A stretch of DNA of 64,000 bases from UBA7672 sp965279085 (GTDB lineage: Bacteria > Pseudomonadota > Alphaproteobacteria > Caulobacterales > Hyphomonadaceae): positions 2,480,001-2,544,000 of the forward strand of contig OZ257149.1 of the NCBI GenBank assembly GCA_965279085.1, given 5' to 3'. The notes beneath the pieces are model-generated. The model was not told the DNA's origin, did not search any database, and saw only the letters and a program-made list of their open reading frames with translations. Within the stretch, counting starts at the first letter, position 1. Each line of letters opens with the position of its first letter. A program made the translations under genes and the position numbers. This document shows, one piece after another, positions 61,397 through 64,000 of this stretch.

Positions 61397-62791
61397 ATGG
61401 GCAGCGATCATTACGATCTGAGCGCGTATCCACTTTTTCGAAGCGTCCTGGGCGCGAAACCGCAAGACGCGAAGCCGAAGCATTGCCTGGTCATCGATCC
61501 CTCCGATGACGCAAGCAACGACGTGCGGCTGCACGCCGATACACTCTGGAAATACGTCATCCAGCCCGCCCTGCTCGACACCGCGTACGAAGCCCATCGC
61601 TCGGCCGGCATCAGCCACATGATCGACCAGCCCGTGGTGGATTCGCTGCTCGACGCCGATCTGGTGATCGCCATCCTCTCGCATGGCAACCCGCGCGTGT
61701 TCTACGAGACCGCACTCGCGCAGGCGGCGGCCCGGCCGCTGATCCTGATGATCGAGGAAGGCCGCGAGATCGCCTTCGAACCGCGCCATGCTAAGGTCGT
61801 GACCTACCGGCTCGACACGGAAAGCGTGGTCAGCGCGGTCAACGTCTCGCGGCTGCAGGCCGTCGTTGGCGAAATCGAGAACGCGGGCGCACCGGCCTGC
61901 CATGGCTTCCGGCCGGGCACGGCGGCGCTCGGCGGCGGATGCGAGGACAGAGTCACCGTCTACGAACGGTCGCCGAAATTCTCCTACGATCGCAGGCTGG
62001 AGATGATCCGCGAGGCGGATACGCGCATCGACATCATGGGCATCGCCAACCTTGCGCTGGCGCTGCATCCAGATACCGCGGAAACGCTGCGCGGGCGCGG
62101 CGAAGCTGTCGAGATCCGCATCCTGCAGTGCGCGCCGGCCAATACCGGGCTGGTTTCCCTGCTTGGCGCGCGCAGCGACGAGCTGGGCGCCATCCTGCGC
62201 AAGATCGAGCAGGCGGCCGAAGCTTGGCGGCGCATCGCCGAGACTCCGGGACTGGACCTGTCACTCTCCATCCGGCGGGCACAGGCGTCGCTGCCTATCG
62301 CCAGCGCGCTGATCACGGACCGGGCCGTGGTAGCGACGCCCTACATGCGCAGCCGCTCGACGTCCGAAAGCCCAACGCTTCATGCAAAGGCCGACGACGC
62401 CTACCACGCGGCGATGAGCGCCGAATTCAACCTGCTCTGGGGCGAAGCCGCGCCGATCTTCCGTGCTGAACGCTCGGCGTCGAACGGGTACCCCCGCACG
62501 CATGCCGTCAATGGGCGCGCGGCCGAAAAGGCGACAGCCTACTGGGCCCACAAGGCGCCGGCAGCGAAAGCGCCTGCCCCGACTGAAATCTCGCCTGTCG
62601 TTGAAGCGCCCAGTTTGGAGAACATCTCGAACGAGAATGCGCCGGACGGCGCGGTTCATTTCCGGCTGTTTGGTTCGCCTGACAAGAATGATGCCTCCGC
62701 AGGCGAGTCCGCAGGCGTGAACGCCCCGCCGAAGCCGAAAGCAATGACCATCAATGAGCGCGGCCACGCGATTATCCGATCGGTCTGCTGA
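61397..62791 (+). CDS. Two-domain protein: deoxyribosyltransferase/TIR-like plus PLD-like
   Basis: This is a 464-aa cytoplasmic protein from ATG 61397 (GGGGA eight bases ahead); a GTG 22 codons upstream is possible. The N-terminal half carries HCLVIDPSDDASNDVRLHAD, VIQPALLDTAYEAHRSAGIS, LLDADLVIAILSHGNPRVFY and ETALAQAAARPLILMI. This pattern (VI-P, ADLVIA, NPxVFYE with Glu104) is that of nucleoside 2-deoxyribosyltransferase/TIR-like folds. The second half resembles the PLD-like domain found with such modules (DTRIDIMGIANLALALHP, VEIRILQCAPANTGLVSLLG, AMSAEFNLLWGEAAPIF) but lacks a visible HKD motif. A low-complexity Ala/Pro tail follows. It may degrade NAD or nucleotides; no partner gene is evident. 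Confidence 0.6.
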   Translation: MGSDHYDLSAYPLFRSVLGAKPQDAKPKHCLVIDPSDDASNDVRLHADTLWKYVIQPALLDTAYEAHRSAGISHMIDQPVVDSLLDADLVIAILSHGNPRVFYETALAQAAARPLILMIEEGREIAFEPRHAKVVTYRLDTESVVSAVNVSRLQAVVGEIENAGAPACHGFRPGTAALGGGCEDRVTVYERSPKFSYDRRLEMIREADTRIDIMGIANLALALHPDTAETLRGRGEAVEIRILQCAPANTGLVSLLGARSDELGAILRKIEQAAEAWRRIAETPGLDLSLSIRRAQASLPIASALITDRAVVATPYMRSRSTSESPTLHAKADDAYHAAMSAEFNLLWGEAAPIFRAERSASNGYPRTHAVNGRAAEKATAYWAHKAPAAKAPAPTEISPVVEAPSLENISNENAPDGAVHFRLFGSPDKNDASAGESAGVNAPPKPKAMTINERGHAIIRSVC

Positions 62792-62879
62792 GGTTTCACT
62801 GCGCCTTTTGCAGGCGCGGTTAACCCTGTCCATGGCATATCGCTTGCTCCGCTAACGAGGCGCGCGGAAAGGGACCGGC

Positions 62880-64000
62880 ATGGCCATTCAACCGAGCATC
62901 GACGCTCCAGTGCGATCCTATGACGCCATCGTCATCGGCTCGGGCGCTGGCGGAGCGACGCTGGCCCTGCGCCTCGCGCAGGCGGGCCGCCGCGTGCTCG
63001 TGGTCGAGCGTGGCGACTGGTTCCGGCCGAAGCCTGGGCCAGATTCAGATATCGGTCAGAACGATTATCTCTATGACCTGATCGGTCCGACCGACGACAT
63101 GTCCTATGTCGGCGGCCGCACCAAGTTCTACGGCGCGGCGCTCTATCGCTTCCGCGAGAGCGACTTCCGCGAGACGCAGCATGAAGCTGGCGTCTCTCCC
63201 GCCTGGCCGTTCGGGTATGACGCGCTCGAGCCCTACTACGCCGAAGGCGAAGCGCTCTATCGCGTGCACGGTTCGCCGGACGGCGACCCCAGCGAGCCGG
63301 AGCGCACAACGCCCTACCCCTATCCGCCGCTTCCGCATGATCCCGCCGTGGCGAAGGTGATCGCTCGTCTTGAGTCGAAAGGCTTTCCGGCAGCCCCGAT
63401 TCCGCGCGGCCTCGACCAGGGGCCCGGCGGCGCATGCGTGATGTGCGCGGCTTGCGACGTCCACTTCTGCCGCCGCGACGCCAAGATGGACGCGGAAACA
63501 GCCGCCCTGCGCCCCGCCCTGGCGACCGGGCTGGTCGACCTGATGACGCTCACCGAATGCGAGCATGTGCTTTTGACGCCGGATGGGCAACGCGCCGAAG
63601 GCGTTCTGCTGACCCGCGATGGCAAGCAGCATCGCGTACTCAGCGACACGATTGTTGTCGCGGCGGGCGCGCCGAACTCAGCTGTGCTGCTGCGCCGTTC
63701 GCGCACGGACCGCCACAAGGAAGGCATCGGCAACAATACTGGCCAGCTTGGCCGCCATGTCGGCGCGCATTCAACGGGTACGCTGTTCCCGATGATCAGC
63801 CTCGCGCGTCTTGGCGCGCGGCATACAAAGACGTTCGGATTGAACCAATGGTATAACGGCGCAGCCGATTGGCCTTATCCACTCGGCGTCGCGCAGATCG
63901 CGGGACAGGTTCCGCTGTGGCGCATGGCCGGCAAGCTGAAACAGCCCATCGTGAAAGAGATCGCCGAGCACAGCCTCACCGTGATCCACATGACGGAAGC
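62880..64000 (+). CDS. GMC-family oxidoreductase, C-terminus cut by window edge
   Basis: This is a flavoprotein with the ADP-binding motif DAIVIGSGAGGATLALRLAQ and a long substrate domain, including the WPFGYDALEPYYAEGEALYR segment and TIVVAAGAPNSAVLLRRS. A four-Cys stretch ACVMCAACDVHFCRRDAKMD might bind a metal or Fe-S cluster, as seen in gluconate- and sorbitol-dehydrogenase-like members of the glucose-methanol-choline family. About 373 codons are visible; the end, with the catalytic His region, is missing. It stands 88 bp after the TIR-like gene. The substrate is probably a sugar or polyol. Confidence 0.86.
   Translation, partial: MAIQPSIDAPVRSYDAIVIGSGAGGATLALRLAQAGRRVLVVERGDWFRPKPGPDSDIGQNDYLYDLIGPTDDMSYVGGRTKFYGAALYRFRESDFRETQHEAGVSPAWPFGYDALEPYYAEGEALYRVHGSPDGDPSEPERTTPYPYPPLPHDPAVAKVIARLESKGFPAAPIPRGLDQGPGGACVMCAACDVHFCRRDAKMDAETAALRPALATGLVDLMTLTECEHVLLTPDGQRAEGVLLTRDGKQHRVLSDTIVVAAGAPNSAVLLRRSRTDRHKEGIGNNTGQLGRHVGAHSTGTLFPMISLARLGARHTKTFGLNQWYNGAADWPYPLGVAQIAGQVPLWRMAGKLKQPIVKEIAEHSLTVIHMTE

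Noticed and set aside
62801..62817. GCGCCT-TTTGC-AGGCGC hairpin after the TIR-like gene as an intrinsic terminator
   Set aside because: The stem is only six pairs and no T-tract follows.

Overview
The window looks like part of an alphaproteobacterial chromosome, most likely from the Caulobacterales/Hyphomonadaceae neighbourhood. I infer this from the order zapA - DUF4164 - transketolase - gap - pgk - class II fba, from high G+C coding with many GTG/TTG starts, and from a secreted PQQ-dehydrogenase/TonB-receptor flavour. The genus is not certain. The sequence splits into two unlike halves at about 45,600.

Positions 1-45,600 are a metal-resistance and stress genomic island. Its right end is marked by a tyrosine integrase (44,108-45,394), three pairs of GGAAACA repeats, and an exact 45-nt 3' half of a tRNA-Thr(CGT) gene (45,601-45,645) that looks like an attachment-site remnant. 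The left end lies outside the window. From left to right the island holds: a periplasmic copper-oxidation operon (copB, copA, SRPBCC, DUF2933); an orphan ATP-grasp-like gene; a cytochrome c and a Met/His/Cys-rich lipoprotein; oleate hydratase; a LemA/TPM-domain operon; a P1B ATPase with an unusual CPD motif; a block with archaeal affinities (type II GAPDH, D-2-hydroxyacid dehydrogenase, AMP/thymidine phosphorylase, PRPP synthetase, beta-CASP metallo-hydrolase) plus a BI-1 membrane protein; a CnrYXH-like ECF sigma/anti-sigma/metal-sensor set; a decayed copy of a CusF-DUF411 pair; a Zn/Co/Cd-type cluster (P1B-4 ATPase, AhpD-like protein, CzcA/B/C, CzcI-like protein, Zur-like regulator); a TonB receptor; a MerR regulator divergent from a CDF exporter; and a complete copper/silver Cus operon ending in intact CusF-like and DUF411 genes.

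Control signals are readable. A perfect 21-bp CadR/PbrR-type palindrome lies between merR and the CDF gene, and a variant with the same -35, spacing and -10 lies in front of the TonB receptor, so one MerR protein probably controls both. FNR/FixK-like boxes precede the CPD ATPase-GAPDH-dehydrogenase gene row and sit between the sigma factor and its sensor genes, which suggests that oxygen limitation and metal stress are integrated.

Positions 45,650-64,000 look like core chromosome. A TetR-controlled unit comes first: a PQQ-dehydrogenase with a C-terminal cytochrome c domain, flanked by two paralogous secreted proteins of unknown function. Two matching palindromes are the likely TetR operators. 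Then follow a YhiN-type flavoprotein, ZapA and DUF4164 cell-division-linked genes, the central-carbon row tkt-gap-DUF6173-pgk-SDR-fba with one DHFR-like gene on the opposite strand, a two-domain protein (nucleoside-deoxyribosyltransferase/TIR-like plus PLD-like) of unknown function, and a GMC oxidoreductase cut by the window edge.

All identifications come from reading the sequence and from memory of protein families. No database search was run.
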